A stretch of 64,000 bases of DNA from Pestalotiopsis fici W106-1 (lineage: Eukaryota; Ascomycota; Sordariomycetes; Amphisphaeriales; Sporocadaceae). Location of the stretch: contig NW_006917093.1 of assembly GCF_000516985.1 (NCBI RefSeq), forward strand, positions 1,488,001 through 1,552,000, in the 5' to 3' direction. The number at the start of each line of letters is the position of its first letter. The first letter of the stretch is position 1. A program made the translations under genes and the position numbers. The notes under the pieces are model-generated. The model had not been told where the DNA came from. It was given only the letters and a program-made list of their open reading frames with translations, and made no database searches. Of this stretch, positions 11,471 through 22,510 are shown in pieces.

Positions 11471-13068
11471 CTATACAAACTGAAAGGTGTATGCAGTGCT
11501 TGAGGTCTCTGGCGTGACCCAGAATGTAATCTAATGCATGAATTAGCATCCTCCATCAGAGAAAGGTCTTACAATAGATGTATTTGGAGTATACCTGATC
11601 ATTCACGACTGAATGCTCAACAATTCCCAGATCCACTGGCGCGTCAACTTCTGTACGCCAGCCAGCATCGTCGTAGCGATGCGTCTGCACCTTGACCGAG
11701 TCTTGTATCCCGAGCGTGGAGAGGCCGGTGACTGTTATGTCATACGACTGAATGCCGGCGACGGGTCGGACCGCCGCCAGGATCTTGACGGAATCGGCAC
11801 GGTCTTCATGGGTCGCAAAGACTTCGAAAACATCGTCGGCGGATGAACTCGTGGCGACCCTTTGACCTGTCATATTCATGGTATAATAGTTGTATACCTG
11901 CCATTCACCAACAGGAAAGTATCCTTTATTGCCTTTGCCCAAGAGATTGGCAAGGAAGTCGTGAAGCTCATACCCGCCGGCCCAGTTTGCTCGAAGACCA
12001 GCAACATTGTATCGTTCAAATTGACCAATGTACCAGGCAGCACCTGCTGGCGTCTGTTCACCGTCTAGACTTCCATACTCGTTGATCACGAGGGGCCTTT
12101 CTGGGAGCCCATAGGTTTGACGAAATCCATTGAGAACATCAAAAGTAACGCGCAGATTGGCGTTAGGGTCAAGAAGATGGTAACTGTATATATCAGGCAC
12201 GCAATCTTCTTGCGAGATGAAGGCAGCGAAATTGTGCCACCAATCACTTTCTGCAGTTGGCGAGAAGGCCGTGGAAGGCCCGACCAGAAGTACGTCTGGT
12301 AGCTCAGCTCTGTAATTTCTTATTAGCAATCTCACGCCCACCACAGAAGGCGAATAAGGAGAGGTTCGGTTCTGGGATCCGACTCCGCAGTGTGCAAAAG
12401 TAGTAGCTTACCGGAATCTCTGATAAGAGTGTTTCCACATCTCTAGATATTGGTTCTGTGAAGTGCCCCAAAAGTTTGTGCCGTCAGGTTCATTCCAAAT
12501 ATCAATCTCGAGCCCTTCCATCATATCATTGGCAATGATTTCCGAGATGAGTGTGTCTAGAAAGGCGTCAAAGTTGGTCCAATCTCCATCGTCGCCTGGC
12601 CATACAGCATCGCTTCCCTGGAGGCCATCCGCACCCCATAGGTCATGCACAAGTAGTTGGAATGGACCCCCATAGGTCCGGGTCGTGCGGTAGTTGGACA
12701 ATGCAGACAGGAACCGTCCCTGGGACTATCAACTTTGTGTATGCAAAGATTAATCCTGAAATGCTTACCTCGAATTCGCCAGCAATCCAGCCGAGGCTAG
12801 TAATCTGGGCACCACCCGCACGATTGTAATTGAAGCCCATACCCTTGACTAATGGATCAGGAATACTGAAATTGGCAGATCCATCGGCACTGTCTGGTAG
12901 CCCGTAGATGAAGCCGGAAGCGAGATGGCTTGGTGTGTTGGATGGCATGGCAAGACTGATAGTAGCGGTGCCAACGATATCTCGGGGCGAGATATTCGAG
13001 GCTGGAGTTGCCACGGAAGGGGCTACTCGCAGCAGCAATGCAAGCCCAACAACGGAATTACTGAACAT
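11471..13068 (-). CDS. Secreted glycoside hydrolase, GH39-like
   Basis: Four exons (13068-12769, 12719-12412, 12309-11595, 11530-11471) join in frame to 460 residues. Residues 1 to about 20 look like a signal peptide (hydrophobic VVGLALLL, then Ala-rich), so the enzyme is probably secreted. The catalytic region shows WNEPDG with Glu177 as likely acid/base and INEYGS with Glu280 as likely nucleophile, about 100 residues apart, as expected for a clan GH-A (beta/alpha)8 barrel. A WAGGYELHD segment and a beta-rich C-terminal part follow. The last exon encodes only 19 residues (ITFWVTPETSSTAYTFQFV) and is inferred from a GTATAC donor and TTAG acceptor; without it the frame would run into an unlikely tail. 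GH39 fungal members are often annotated as beta-xylosidases, but the substrate cannot be read from sequence. The nearest gene is the AlkB-like dioxygenase, also on the minus strand. Confidence 0.8.
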
Positions 13069-13676
13069 TATGATGGAATTGTGTGCAATTCAGTCAGAGT
13101 TGACAAACATATATGTTGAGCGCTTCATTACACCAAAAGGCAAGGCATCATTCCTCCTTTTATACTCTTGAAGTTGGTTTCCTACTTAATATCAACGCGG
13201 TCCTAAAATGTTGTTCCAAGCCCCGGTGGGGAAGTCATTGCTGTTCCGTTGGTTCTCCGATGGATATAAATCCACGTATAAGACCAGTGCCAAGCCCGAA
13301 ACATAGGGCCATCTATCCCTTCAGAATCCAAATGATCCGGTGGGGTGCGTTGCTTGAAACCCATCACGATGGCATTGACGGCAAAGCTACAGAAAGCAGG
13401 ATTTTGAGAGCTTTGGCTGACGAGACTTGCGAAGCTCGAGACAAGTGTACAGAATATGTCGCAGCTCCCAATTGTGCATGCATCAGTAGTCAAGGAGATA
13501 CAAGGCTGTGTGGTGCTTCAAGTCGCTTGTGAATACGGCTTTAGGATCGATCCCTGTAGCCGAACTGCACTTGCTATTCGTTCGTATAAGCAAGTCGCAT
13601 TTGTGGCATGGTTGCTGGTTTTGATGAGATTAATCTCCCACTCTCGCATCTCGGGATGATATGATTCTTCTTTTCC
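13069..13676. promoter_or_regulatory. Upstream region of the glycosidase gene
   Basis: About 600 nt between the 3' end of the AlkB-like gene and the start of the glycosidase, so it must hold the glycosidase promoter. Short open frames occur on both strands. I cannot assign a specific activator site. Confidence 0.4.
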
Positions 13677-15138
13677 TCACTCCCCAAGACTATCTGCATC
13701 TCCTGGCTCATTGCGTTCACAAACGGGCAAATGAGACGTTCCCTTCCTGTACCTCGCACGATCCCAGCTTGGATTCCCGTCGTCATCGAAATCCGCCCAC
13801 TGGAAGAAGCCACACTTTTCCTTGCCCGGAACGTAACCACCATGACACATCCAAAAGTACCTCGAATGGTTTTCCTTTCTTCTCTGAACCACTTTCAAGA
13901 CGGCTGGAATGCCGCATTTGCACTTTGGAGTGAGCTTGGGATGCAGATTGGCTTTGTAGTCCCGATACGTGACGTTTATTCTTCTATTGCCAGCGATTGG
14001 GTGCGGATCAATGACCTGGGCGGGAGCGATGGAATGCTTCCATTCTTCCTGCATCTCGGCGTGCATGACGAGCAGCGAGTTGTGAGGCAGATGGATGGCA
14101 ATCTGTCCTTCAAGGTCGGGAGTTTCTGCAGATTTTTCATCTGCATCTTTGGGCACGATTCTCCGGACACGAAACTCCCGGGCCACTCCAAGGGAGAGAG
14201 AACCGATGACGGCTCGCGGGCCCAAGTAGGTGAGCTGATCGCTGTGGTAGCCAACATTCTCCTGCGGTCCGGCATAACAGTTGACGAAGGCAGCATTTGG
14301 CTTCCAGGGATCAGACGATTGAAATCTGAGCTTTTCGCCTCGGGGGTACACGGTATTGATGCGCTTCTCGATTTCTCGGTTCACACTCTCCTGTACCAGG
14401 GGCTTGACGCGAAGCAACTGGGGAGTAATCTTGCGGACATCCTGCGGTGATAGTTTCAGCCTCATCTCTTTTCCTTGGTCTACTTTTGCTTTTGGAAGAT
14501 AATATCAACTCAGAGACTTGGTGAGGGGATTCACTAACTGTCAGTCTTGCGCCGTTGTAAAAGTATTCATGTTTTTGTATGCTTAGCTCCTCGTCCGTCT
14601 CAACATAGAATGTCGAAGTATGAGGACTTTGCACAACATTGTCGAAAAGTTTAAAGGTTATCTTTTCAAAAGTCTTGGACTCTTCCAGCATTTCCCTAAG
14701 AAGATCATTTGCCATATCTGCCGGAAGAAAGTTATGAACGATGCTACATGGCGTGTGCTCGGCGATATCTTCGGGATCGTACAAGTGGAGCGTTGTTCCC
14801 TTCTTGGACATGAGTCTGGGCTTCTTTGGCGACAAAGCATCACCAGTGCCAGCCGAGTTTCCTGTAAAGAACTTGAGCGATGTTTGTGAGCCAATTACAG
14901 CCGGATTTCGAAGCTTCTTTTCCTCCTTTGGGATATCCAAAATGCTCAGGGCTCCTGAAGCGGCTTCGATGGACCCATCGTGCTCAAGCAAACAGTCGAG
15001 CAACGCCTCTTGACCCACGTTGGGATGCAGAGATGCTAAAATGGCCAGCTTGACGTCTGTCGACTCGCTGTCGTCATCCTGTATCGCGTCTGCTGGCGTT
15101 TCGGATTTCCGTTTCTTGCCCTTGAGCCAAGCCTCCAT
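13677..15138 (-). CDS. AlkB-type 2OG-Fe(II) dioxygenase with GRF zinc finger
   Basis: Two exons (15138-14539, 14465-13677; intron GTTAGT...AGAG, phase 0) give 462 residues. Residues about 28-60 (VKLAILASLHPNVGQEALLD onward) resemble a CUE ubiquitin-binding helix bundle. An AlkB fold follows, with His274-x-Asp276 (GYHSDQ), distal His344 (EWKHSI) and Arg362/Arg368 (RRINVTYR) as iron and 2-oxoglutarate ligands. The C-terminus has a GRF finger: Cys382, Cys384, Cys407 and Cys418, with CGFFQW. The family removes alkyl lesions from DNA or RNA by oxidative demethylation, and GRF fingers bind nucleic acid. This suggests a nuclear repair enzyme related to ALKBH2/3, with possible ubiquitin-linked recruitment. 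All key residues are present. It is divergently arranged with PEX7, sharing about 570 nt. Confidence 0.85.
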
Positions 15139-15704
15139 GATGATGCCGAGAAACAGCCACTATGCCCTGATGACGAGTGCTTCCAATGTTGCCCATTACG
15201 AGTGGTTGAGTGTCTTGAGAAAGCAAGATTGATGGACATAGGGTATTGTTGTTTATCACTGAGTATCAAGATATTGGAGAGTGGATTTTACAAGTTTGAC
15301 TCAGACATCAGACTTTTGGCAAGGCAGAAGGGCGTCCAATGAAGAATGACGGCCTCGACATTCTAAAGAAGCAAGCTAAGGTTAGTAGTATACCTAGCGG
15401 ATGAGTTCCGCGCTGTAACTCGTACACTTTTGCTCGACTGCCTGGACAGCTGGAAGCACTAAGCCGTTGAGGTGGGCTGAACCCCGGTCGTAGCAATCGC
15501 AAGTAACCGAGGCCCCGCCTTTAGTTCAGTCCGCCAAAAGGTGTGCCCATGGGGGCAGCAGAGGAAGTTACTAGGTTAGGTCTATTCTCGACATGTGCCG
15601 AGATCGCGACCTTCTTTTCCCTTCTTCTCCTTCTTCACACGCAAAGCCTCAACGTTTTCCCTTCTCAACTCCATGTACTAATTATTGATTGAGCGCCCCC
15701 AATC
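15139..15704. promoter_or_regulatory. Shared divergent promoter region, AlkB-like gene / PEX7
   Basis: 566 nt separate the two start codons, which point away from each other, so both promoters must lie here. A pyrimidine-rich stretch (CTTCTTTTCCCTTCTTCTCC, 15610-15629) sits about 80 nt before the PEX7 ATG, typical of filamentous fungal promoters. No specific factor site is recognised. Confidence 0.6.
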
Positions 15705-16925
15705 ATGGAGGCGCCTATGCTGGAGTTCCGGACGGCCGGCTTCAACCCCTACGCCGTCAAGTACTCGCCTTACTTTGACTCGCGCATAGCAGTCGCATCC
15801 GCCGCCAACTACGGCATCGTGGGCAACGGCCGTCTGTTCTGTTTGGGATTGGGGCCTCAGGGTATACAGGTGGAAAGGACGTACGTCAGATGTTGGGACA
15901 TAGTGTCACGTATCGAACAAAGAGAAAAGAAAGACTGATCTTGGCCTTCTCATTAAAGATTCGACACAAACGATGCCCAATATGATCTCGCTTGGTCGGA
16001 ACTCAACGAGAACCAGCTGTTGGTGGCCTGCGGTGATGGCTCCATCAAGCTCTACGACACCAATGTCGCCGATTTCCCCGTCATGAATTTCCACGAGCAC
16101 AAGCGAGAGACTTTTTCAGTGGCCTGGAGCCCGGTTACAAAGGATACATTTGCCTCGAGCTCGTGGGATGGCACAATAAAGATTGTGAGCGCTTCCATGT
16201 CAATCAATCTTCTCCTCATGTGACTTGACTGACATGATATTTCTTCTTTCCCCCAGTGGTCCCCAGCAAGAAAAGACTCCATCAAGACCCTCCCCGTGGG
16301 CAACTGCACCTACAGCACCTCGTACTGCCCTTCGAACCCCAACATCATCTCGGCTGTCTCGACCGACTCGCACCTGCGCATCTTTGACCTGCGGACACCC
16401 ATCAACGCGCAGTACCATCTGGTGAACAAGATCCCCGTACACGCCTCGCCGGCGACGCCGCTGCCGCCGGGCCTCGCGCCGCCCGCCATGCCCTCCGAGG
16501 TCCTGACCCACGACTGGAACAAGTACAATGACGCCGTCGTGGCCACGGGCGGCGTGGACCGCGCGATTCGCACCTTTGATATCCGCACCACCACGCCCGG
16601 TCCGGCCTCGGTCATGCTGGGCCACGACTACGCCGTGCGCCGTCTGGCCTGGAGCCCGCACGCCCGCGACGTCATCATCAGCGCCAGCTACGACATGACG
16701 GTCCGGCTCTGGACTGACGGGTCCACCATGGCGGGGGCGGGGCCAGATGCCCCCGGTGCGCCCGTCCGGGCTGGTATGCAGCTCGGCGTCATGAATCGGC
16801 ACACGGAATTCGCCGTGGGCGTCGACTGGTGTCTCTTTGGCGTGGGCGGCTGGGTCGCCACCGTGGGCTGGGACGAGAGGGTGCTCCTCTGGGATGCGAA
16901 CCAGCTGATTCGCGGAAGAGGTTGA
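15705..16925 (+). CDS. PEX7: PEX7, peroxisomal PTS2 import receptor
   Basis: Three exons (15705-15880, 15959-16184, 16257-16925) join in frame to 356 residues. PEX7 carries proteins with an N-terminal PTS2 signal from the cytosol into peroxisomes, together with a PEX20-type co-receptor in fungi. The start (MLEFRTAGFNPYAVKYSPY) and the series of WD repeats are typical: YDLAWSELN...GSIKLYD, FSVAWSP...SSSWDGTIKIW, SAVSTDSHLRIFDLR, VATGGVDRAIRTFDIR, RRLAWSP...SASYDMTVRLW, and a last GVDWCLFGVGGWVATVGWDE blade. Length suits the family (about 320-380). The insert between the third and fourth repeats is Ala/Pro-rich (PATPLPPGLAPPAMPSE). Exon 3 is notably GC-rich at third positions compared with exon 1. 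Confidence 0.93.
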
Positions 16926-17721
16926 TGTTGAAATCGATTCTGAAATGGAACTAATCTACATCTTTTAAAATAGGTAAGCCTGTGTCGGGGCCGAAGAAAA
17001 CAAAGACATGGAGCTACAATCAAAATAGGCATCATGGGAGGGGGAAAGAAAGGCGAGACTTACCCAGCAAGAAATATGCCCTCTCCGCATTGTGCAGCAG
17101 AGCATGACAGACATGATAGACATTGTTGACATAACAGTATCCAACACGATTAGCCATTTCACCATTTCATAAATGAGCATCGACTCGAGGACGGGAAAAG
17201 TCCTCGGCTACACGTCATGCAAAGTATCAGTCAGCTGTGCCAAGAGTCAATGTAACAGATGTACATTAACTTCATGACATGAAAATACATTATTAGACGC
17301 ATAGTCTCAGAAATCTTGTTGTCCCCTTCATCATGAATGTTGGAAACGTTGAGAGCGATCAGAAAGACGAAGGATCCGGGAACAATGGGGATAAGGGCAT
17401 GGTTTTACACAGCCGCGATGCTATAGATCAAGTTTCCACCATCATCCATCACCTCAAGTAAAACGATACAGGTTGCCTGTCGATCATGTTTTCTTTCATT
17501 GTGTTGCCTCAAACTTTGAATAATGAAAGTAGTTGAGAACCACAAGTCTACGGAGATGTTATCACTATCCTCCGGTTTCCTTGGTTTGTGGAACGTCCAA
17601 TAGTTTGTCATTTCCGATTTCTCCCTCCCACAAGCATGCAACTCAATATTTAGCAAGGCACACATAATGCTGCAAATGTCTAGACAAATGAAATCCTCGG
17701 CAGCTTCTGGAGATGTTGCAA
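16926..17721. other. Convergent intergenic region
   Basis: Lies between the 3' ends of PEX7 and the next minus-strand gene. It would hold both 3' UTRs. A 106-codon minus frame (17405-17725) has no domain signal and overlaps the 3' end of the neighbouring gene. Confidence 0.5.
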
Positions 17722-19899
17722 TCATGCCTTTGATCTCGTGCCCATTCCAAAACTCTCGCCCTCGTCATTTGACGCATGTTCATCCATCGATAACCCCCAG
17801 TCATCATCATCATTGCTGTCCCTCCATTCCGAAACGCCACCAAACATGGTTTGATTCGCTTCTAATCCAGAATAATCTCTGGCTCTTTGATTCTGGCGGC
17901 GAATGGAGCGGATGCGATTAAACACCCTAGAGATTGAATTTTCTGAAGGGCCCGACTGACTGCTAGAGAATTGCGAGTCGTCTTTGCTTTTCGTCCCGCC
18001 ATTGTCAGATGCAGAAACTGACGACTTGGTGGTGCCCCGTGCCGATTGGAAATCTGCAGATCCTGTCACCCCAAAATCCGAATCTTGCGTATTGCTTTCT
18101 CCACTGGTTTTAGTACTGGTACCAGTTTGCGCAGTCCCGGATGCTTGAGAGTCGTGGCCGAGGGGTGTCTTGGTGAGGCTTTTGACCGCAGGCAACGGTT
18201 TCCCTTTGCCTTTTTCAAGTGCCTTCTTAATGTCTTCGATCTGCTTCTTTTGTTCCACAAAACAGGAGTCATCATCGTCGGTTGTGGATTCGTTGTTTGT
18301 TGCCTCCATACAGCGGTCCTTGAGAATTTGCTCCATCGTCTTGTTGAATTCCTTCACTTGATTCTGGAATACGTTTACTCGATCCTGGAATCTCTTCTCG
18401 TGCTCCTCGAGAATCTTCTTTTGATTGAGACACATGGACTCTAGGACTGCATGCACAGTTTTCTCATTCTTTAAATGTGCCTCGTGATCCCTGACGTCGC
18501 CATTGACTCCGTTGCGGGCTTTCAAGCCAGCAGTACGAGCAGTGTCTCCGTCACTACAACGGCCCGAATTTGGCGTCAGTGGATAGTAAACGTGAAAACC
18601 TGGAAGGGAAATTGTCCAAGGTTTGGCGTCTTTGCTGGTTGCTGCCAAAAGTTGGTCGGCTGTGTCATTATCTGATTCACATTGTTAGCAGCCAGAACCC
18701 TTATTGCAGGCTGGAGTCTCTGAGTCTCTTGACATACCGGCTTGGAGAAGCCCAAAAGTGCTTGCAGCGTCAACCAGACTCTTGATTACAGAGCAACCAT
18801 TGACAGTGATCAACTGGTTCATCAGCTCAAAAATCACATTGCCAATTGCAGTGCGTACTGAATATGGAAGAAACTCGGGATTGAGAGTTGGGTAATGAGC
18901 CCAGATGAGTGTTTGGATTTGAGACAGAACAGGTAGTCTCTGGGAGAAGAGGTCTTCAAAGAACTCGCGAAAGAAAACCCGGAGGAAAGCTTTTGACGTC
19001 AAGGGCTCAGCAATTCCATTGACGTTGGTCATGGATCCATTTTGAAGGATACACCGGGAATGGATTTGACTCATGAACTTCCCATGAAGCTTGATAAGAA
19101 TATTTCTCATCAGGTACTGGACGGAGGCGGGAAATGCTCTTGAAAACTGATTTTTCCAATACTCGATGCCGTCTAGAACAGGACGTGAGGGGCCGTACAC
19201 ATTTTCGATGTGACCAAGGACAGCTGTGAAAGGTTTGTCGATCCAGCAAGTATAATAAAACTCGACAGTCGATTCAAGTACGCCGTTGTGGCACAATCGG
19301 AGCTCTCTATGCCGCGCCATGAAATCATTCGAGAGACCCGAGACTGATTCAAGTTCCTCGGGCAAGGGAACTTTTGGCTCCTGCTGATTCTTGCGTGTCG
19401 AGTCGAGGTTGGCCACCTGGTACGTAGGACCAAAAGTCGTCGTGGGTAGAGATGGGAACTTCTTCGCAGGTTTTCCGGGCTTAGCACGGTGCCCTGGATT
19501 GATGGGTTCCAGAGCTTGACGTACTCCGTCCAGAAGGCGGCTTCCAAGAACTTGGGCAACAGGTTTGCTATGATGGACATTATCTTCCACGCTGCCAGTA
19601 TCAGTCCCAGTTCTCTTCTTTGGGGACGACCCGGACACGCGGCGCGGTACTGGACAATAGATTTTGTCAGGGCCTTGCGGTTTTGGGTAAGGGTAAATCC
19701 CTGATCCTAGCTGATATGGCCGATACTTCTCCGCGTCGTTCCATGGCTGGTAGTTCAACTCTTGGGGTAGCTGATGGGAAATCCTTTGGAGGGGTTTCGT
19801 TGGGCACGAGTCGACCAGTCGGCTAGGACCGCCCTGGTCAGAGACTGGATGCCTGAAGTTCATTTTCTCGTCTCTACTCATGGTGTATTGGCAGAGCAA
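17722..19899 (-). CDS. Uncharacterised large protein with coiled coil and acidic tail
   Basis: Two exons (19899-18738, 18671-17722; intron GTATGT...TCAG, phase 1) join in frame to 703 residues. Initiation could also be at the second ATG (19881), which has a more usual MSRDEK start. I do not recognise the family. The first 200 residues are Pro/Lys/Arg-rich and probably disordered. Residues about 220-390 form a folded-looking alpha-helical block (VEFYYTCWIDKPFTAVLGHI, AFLRVFFREFFEDLF, AIGNVIFELMNQLI). A coiled-coil stretch follows (LNQKKILEEHEKRFQDRVNV and onward), then a Ser/Thr/Gly-rich low-complexity region, a short basic patch (RIRSIRRQNQRARD) that could be a nuclear signal, and an acidic end (DSNDDDDWGLSMDEH). 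There is no signal peptide or TM segment. It is probably an intracellular lineage-specific protein. Confidence 0.7.
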
Positions 19900-20116
19900 G
19901 ATGGGGAAACATAAGTCTCGTTGGAAAGCAGGGAAAAATTACGATTCATATAGTGGTCGTCTCGTAGGGCTGGATAGGGTCCGCCCAAATTAGATACCTT
20001 GAGGAAACCGTCGGCCCGAACAACTTTGTCTACCTTGATGAATCATGGTCTCACGCCTTGCCGAGAGCATTGTGATGAGGACGTGCACTGGCTTGCAGAC
20101 GATGACCGGCGGCACT

Positions 20117-20791
20117 CTATTGCTTCTTGGTCGTCTTCTTGCTGCCCGGTCCGAGTCCCTCACGATTAAGATGGCCGACTGCAGCAGCAAATGGCCACAA
20201 GCAGACCACACCCAGCCAGCACAGATAGGTGGCAAAGAGCTGCCAGGCTTGCCAGAGCAGACTGGCTCCAAAGGGCGCAATGAATTTCAGCCATTCCTCC
20301 ATCTGGTAGTGGTCTTCTTGACCCTTGATGAACCAGAGCTGCTTGTCACTCGGGCCGCCAGAGTTCACTAAAGCGCCATTCGCATCTGTCGATGGAAACC
20401 CTTTTGAGTCGACCGGGCGTCTGACGAGAGCCAGAACCGTGACCAGCTTCACGTGAGCTTGCCAGAGCTTAAAAGGCACGAACCACAAGGTAAAGGTCTG
20501 GCGAATGGTGAGGTAGAGCAGGCTATTCTTGGTATCCATGACGGCCGAATCGACAGTCAAATCAATGTGGGGGCTGAGAAAACGGTACCACAGAAAGATG
20601 TATCTGAGGAGAGAGCGCGAGTTGAGTTCATGGCCAAAAGCTCTAGTGGAGAATGAGGGCACTCGGCATAGCGGGTGGATGAAGAAGGCGTCTGGAGTGA
20701 AGTACTGGTCGAGGGCATTCTGCTGGTCAGCCAAACTCTCGGTGCAGAGCGCTTGGACAATGCCATGGATTTCGGCCGTTGGGTTTTCCAT
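20117..20791 (-). CDS. NTF2-like (SigF-like) domain protein with C-terminal membrane segment
   Basis: A single exon of 224 residues starting MENPTAEIHGIVQALCTESL. I chose the ATG at 20791 because upstream in-frame residues are low complexity. Residues about 5-140 show the helix-plus-beta pattern of the NTF2/SnoaL cone fold (ALDQYFTPDAFFIHPLCRVP, LLYLTIRQTFTLWFVPFKLW), as in fungal proteins annotated SigF-like. A hydrophobic stretch near residues 182-205 (SLLWQAWQLFATYLCWLGVV) could anchor it to a membrane, and the last residues are lysine-rich (GSKKTTKKQ). Ligand and reaction are unknown. The adjacent coiled-coil gene is on the same strand, about 220 nt away. Confidence 0.72.
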   Translation of the reverse strand: MENPTAEIHGIVQALCTESLADQQNALDQYFTPDAFFIHPLCRVPSFSTRAFGHELNSRSLLRYIFLWYRFLSPHIDLTVDSAVMDTKNSLLYLTIRQTFTLWFVPFKLWQAHVKLVTVLALVRRPVDSKGFPSTDANGALVNSGGPSDKQLWFIKGQEDHYQMEEWLKFIAPFGASLLWQAWQLFATYLCWLGVVCLWPFAAAVGHLNREGLGPGSKKTTKKQ

Positions 20792-22510
20792 GATGAGAAG
20801 CTTTAGGCTCGCGGATAGAGAATATGTTGAAAGATGCCGAAGAACGGCCAATAATCTGGACGAGGAAAAAAAAAAGATTCAATATCGTAAGCGTGTGCAA
20901 TTGTACAATGCAAGAGAGAAAAGTGTACAATAAAAGCTTTTGACGGGATTGTGGTAATGACGAGCTTCTTATGAGACGCATCGGTTTTCCCCCGGCAAGA
21001 TCCGCGGTGGTGATGCTCCGGTTCTTTTACTTTGATAAAAACAGACGAGCCAGTGGGCATGGGGAAGAAGCTGGTGATGTCATTTGCGTACTAAGAGGTG
21101 TTTTGCTTGACAGCTCGGACAGGGGTCAGTCAGTCAGGTCTGTCAAAGCTCCATTGCTCTACCCATTGCGGGCTTATTGGTTGCCGGAGCCCAGGTCAGG
21201 TTAGGGGACAGGTACCAGATCTGTCTGACATGTGAGACTGACTCTAGATCCACTTTCACCCTACGCCGAGGGGTTGAGCAGCAGCATTGTTATACCTTGA
21301 TGTGATGTTCCGCGCAACCCGGCGACGACTAGGACAGACCTCGCAGACCTCAACAATATCATGCTGTAGTAGTAGTAGTACGATGTCAGGTCGTAGATGC
21401 TTTAGCTATTTGCATCGAATGTACTCATTCGGCGGCTCATTATCCAACCTACGTCTTGGATATTCGATACTTTTCCAACACGCGTCATTCATGGAGAAAA
21501 TAGATATAAATTATCAACCCCCCTCTCAATTGGAGTGCAATCTGTTCAACGAGCCGATAAAACCTAAACACTAGCATAATACGTCATGCAGTTCAGTTGC
21601 AATTCGGCACCATTCTCATGCCCGGGCCGCCGAGTTACTTGCTGTATCGTCGTTTGGCCGTTCACATTTCATTGATACCGAGGAGACATGTAGCTTTGCT
21701 CCTCCTCATTGATTGCAGTTATGCAGGGAAAGGCATCTGCAGGTTTTGTTGAGCGTACAACGGTTGCAGGTAAATGTTAGTCTAATGATCATGTCGGCAT
21801 TGATTGCATTTGCATCATCACATCCTACACTTGTCGGAGTCTTTCCCTTTGATTTCCCTACTCCCCCAGCCTGCCACATTTGCTTGTGCATAATTTTGTA
21901 GAAGTCGCCGTTGGAGGAGCCCAGTTTTCATCAGTGTTCAAAAGTTGGGCTATATAGTATGGCATTGCACGCGTTTCCGCACATGATACTCCGAGGAGCG
22001 TTATATAATATCCATTGGAATTTCGTTCTTTTTTAAGTGATAAAGGTATATATCTCAAAACCAAGAATCCCGCTCTGCCACCAACTGTATATATACAGAC
22101 ATGCATACAGAATTACCCGACCGCCACACAAAACTATATGCCCCTCGATACACCACATATCTTACTGGTCCCTAAATTGCTCTTCAAATCCATCCCATAA
22201 GTATGCCGCACGTCCAGATATGGGTGTGGCTTGGGATTCTTGTCCAAGCTCCTCTTTGCCTCCACGTTGTTCGTAGGATATCATTTGTCTGGTCGTTTTT
22301 TCCCCCAATGCCCATCTGTCCTCCATGAATGTTAACCAAAGAAACATCAATCATTAAAAATTCCGCTTGCGTTTTATGCGGCTACTCTCCCCCAACCCAA
22401 CTGCACCTCTTGTATTCCATCGCTTTGCCCAAGGCCCACCAGGCAGTGGACAACGTGATTCCTGTTGGTATCCTGCATGATCATGTAGGGGAACCTCTTT
22501 TGCTTATTCA
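20792..22510. other. Intergenic, no supported gene
   Basis: About 1.7 kb that includes the promoter of the NTF2-like gene and the 3' flank of the next gene. A short TAGTAG run lies near 21367-21380. No gene was recognised. Confidence 0.5.

Noticed and set aside
13731..14450. 239-codon plus-strand frame
   Set aside because: Antisense to the AlkB/GRF exon, whose active-site residues are all intact on the other strand.
16200..16802. 200-codon minus-strand frame
   Set aside because: It is antisense to PEX7 exon 3 and rich in Gly/Arg/Val, a mirror of GC-rich WD-repeat coding sequence.
18046..18444. 132-codon plus-strand Leu/Phe-rich frame that looks membrane-like
   Set aside because: It is the complement of the coiled-coil (Glu/Lys/Gln-rich) part of the 703-residue protein; hydrophobicity is an artefact.
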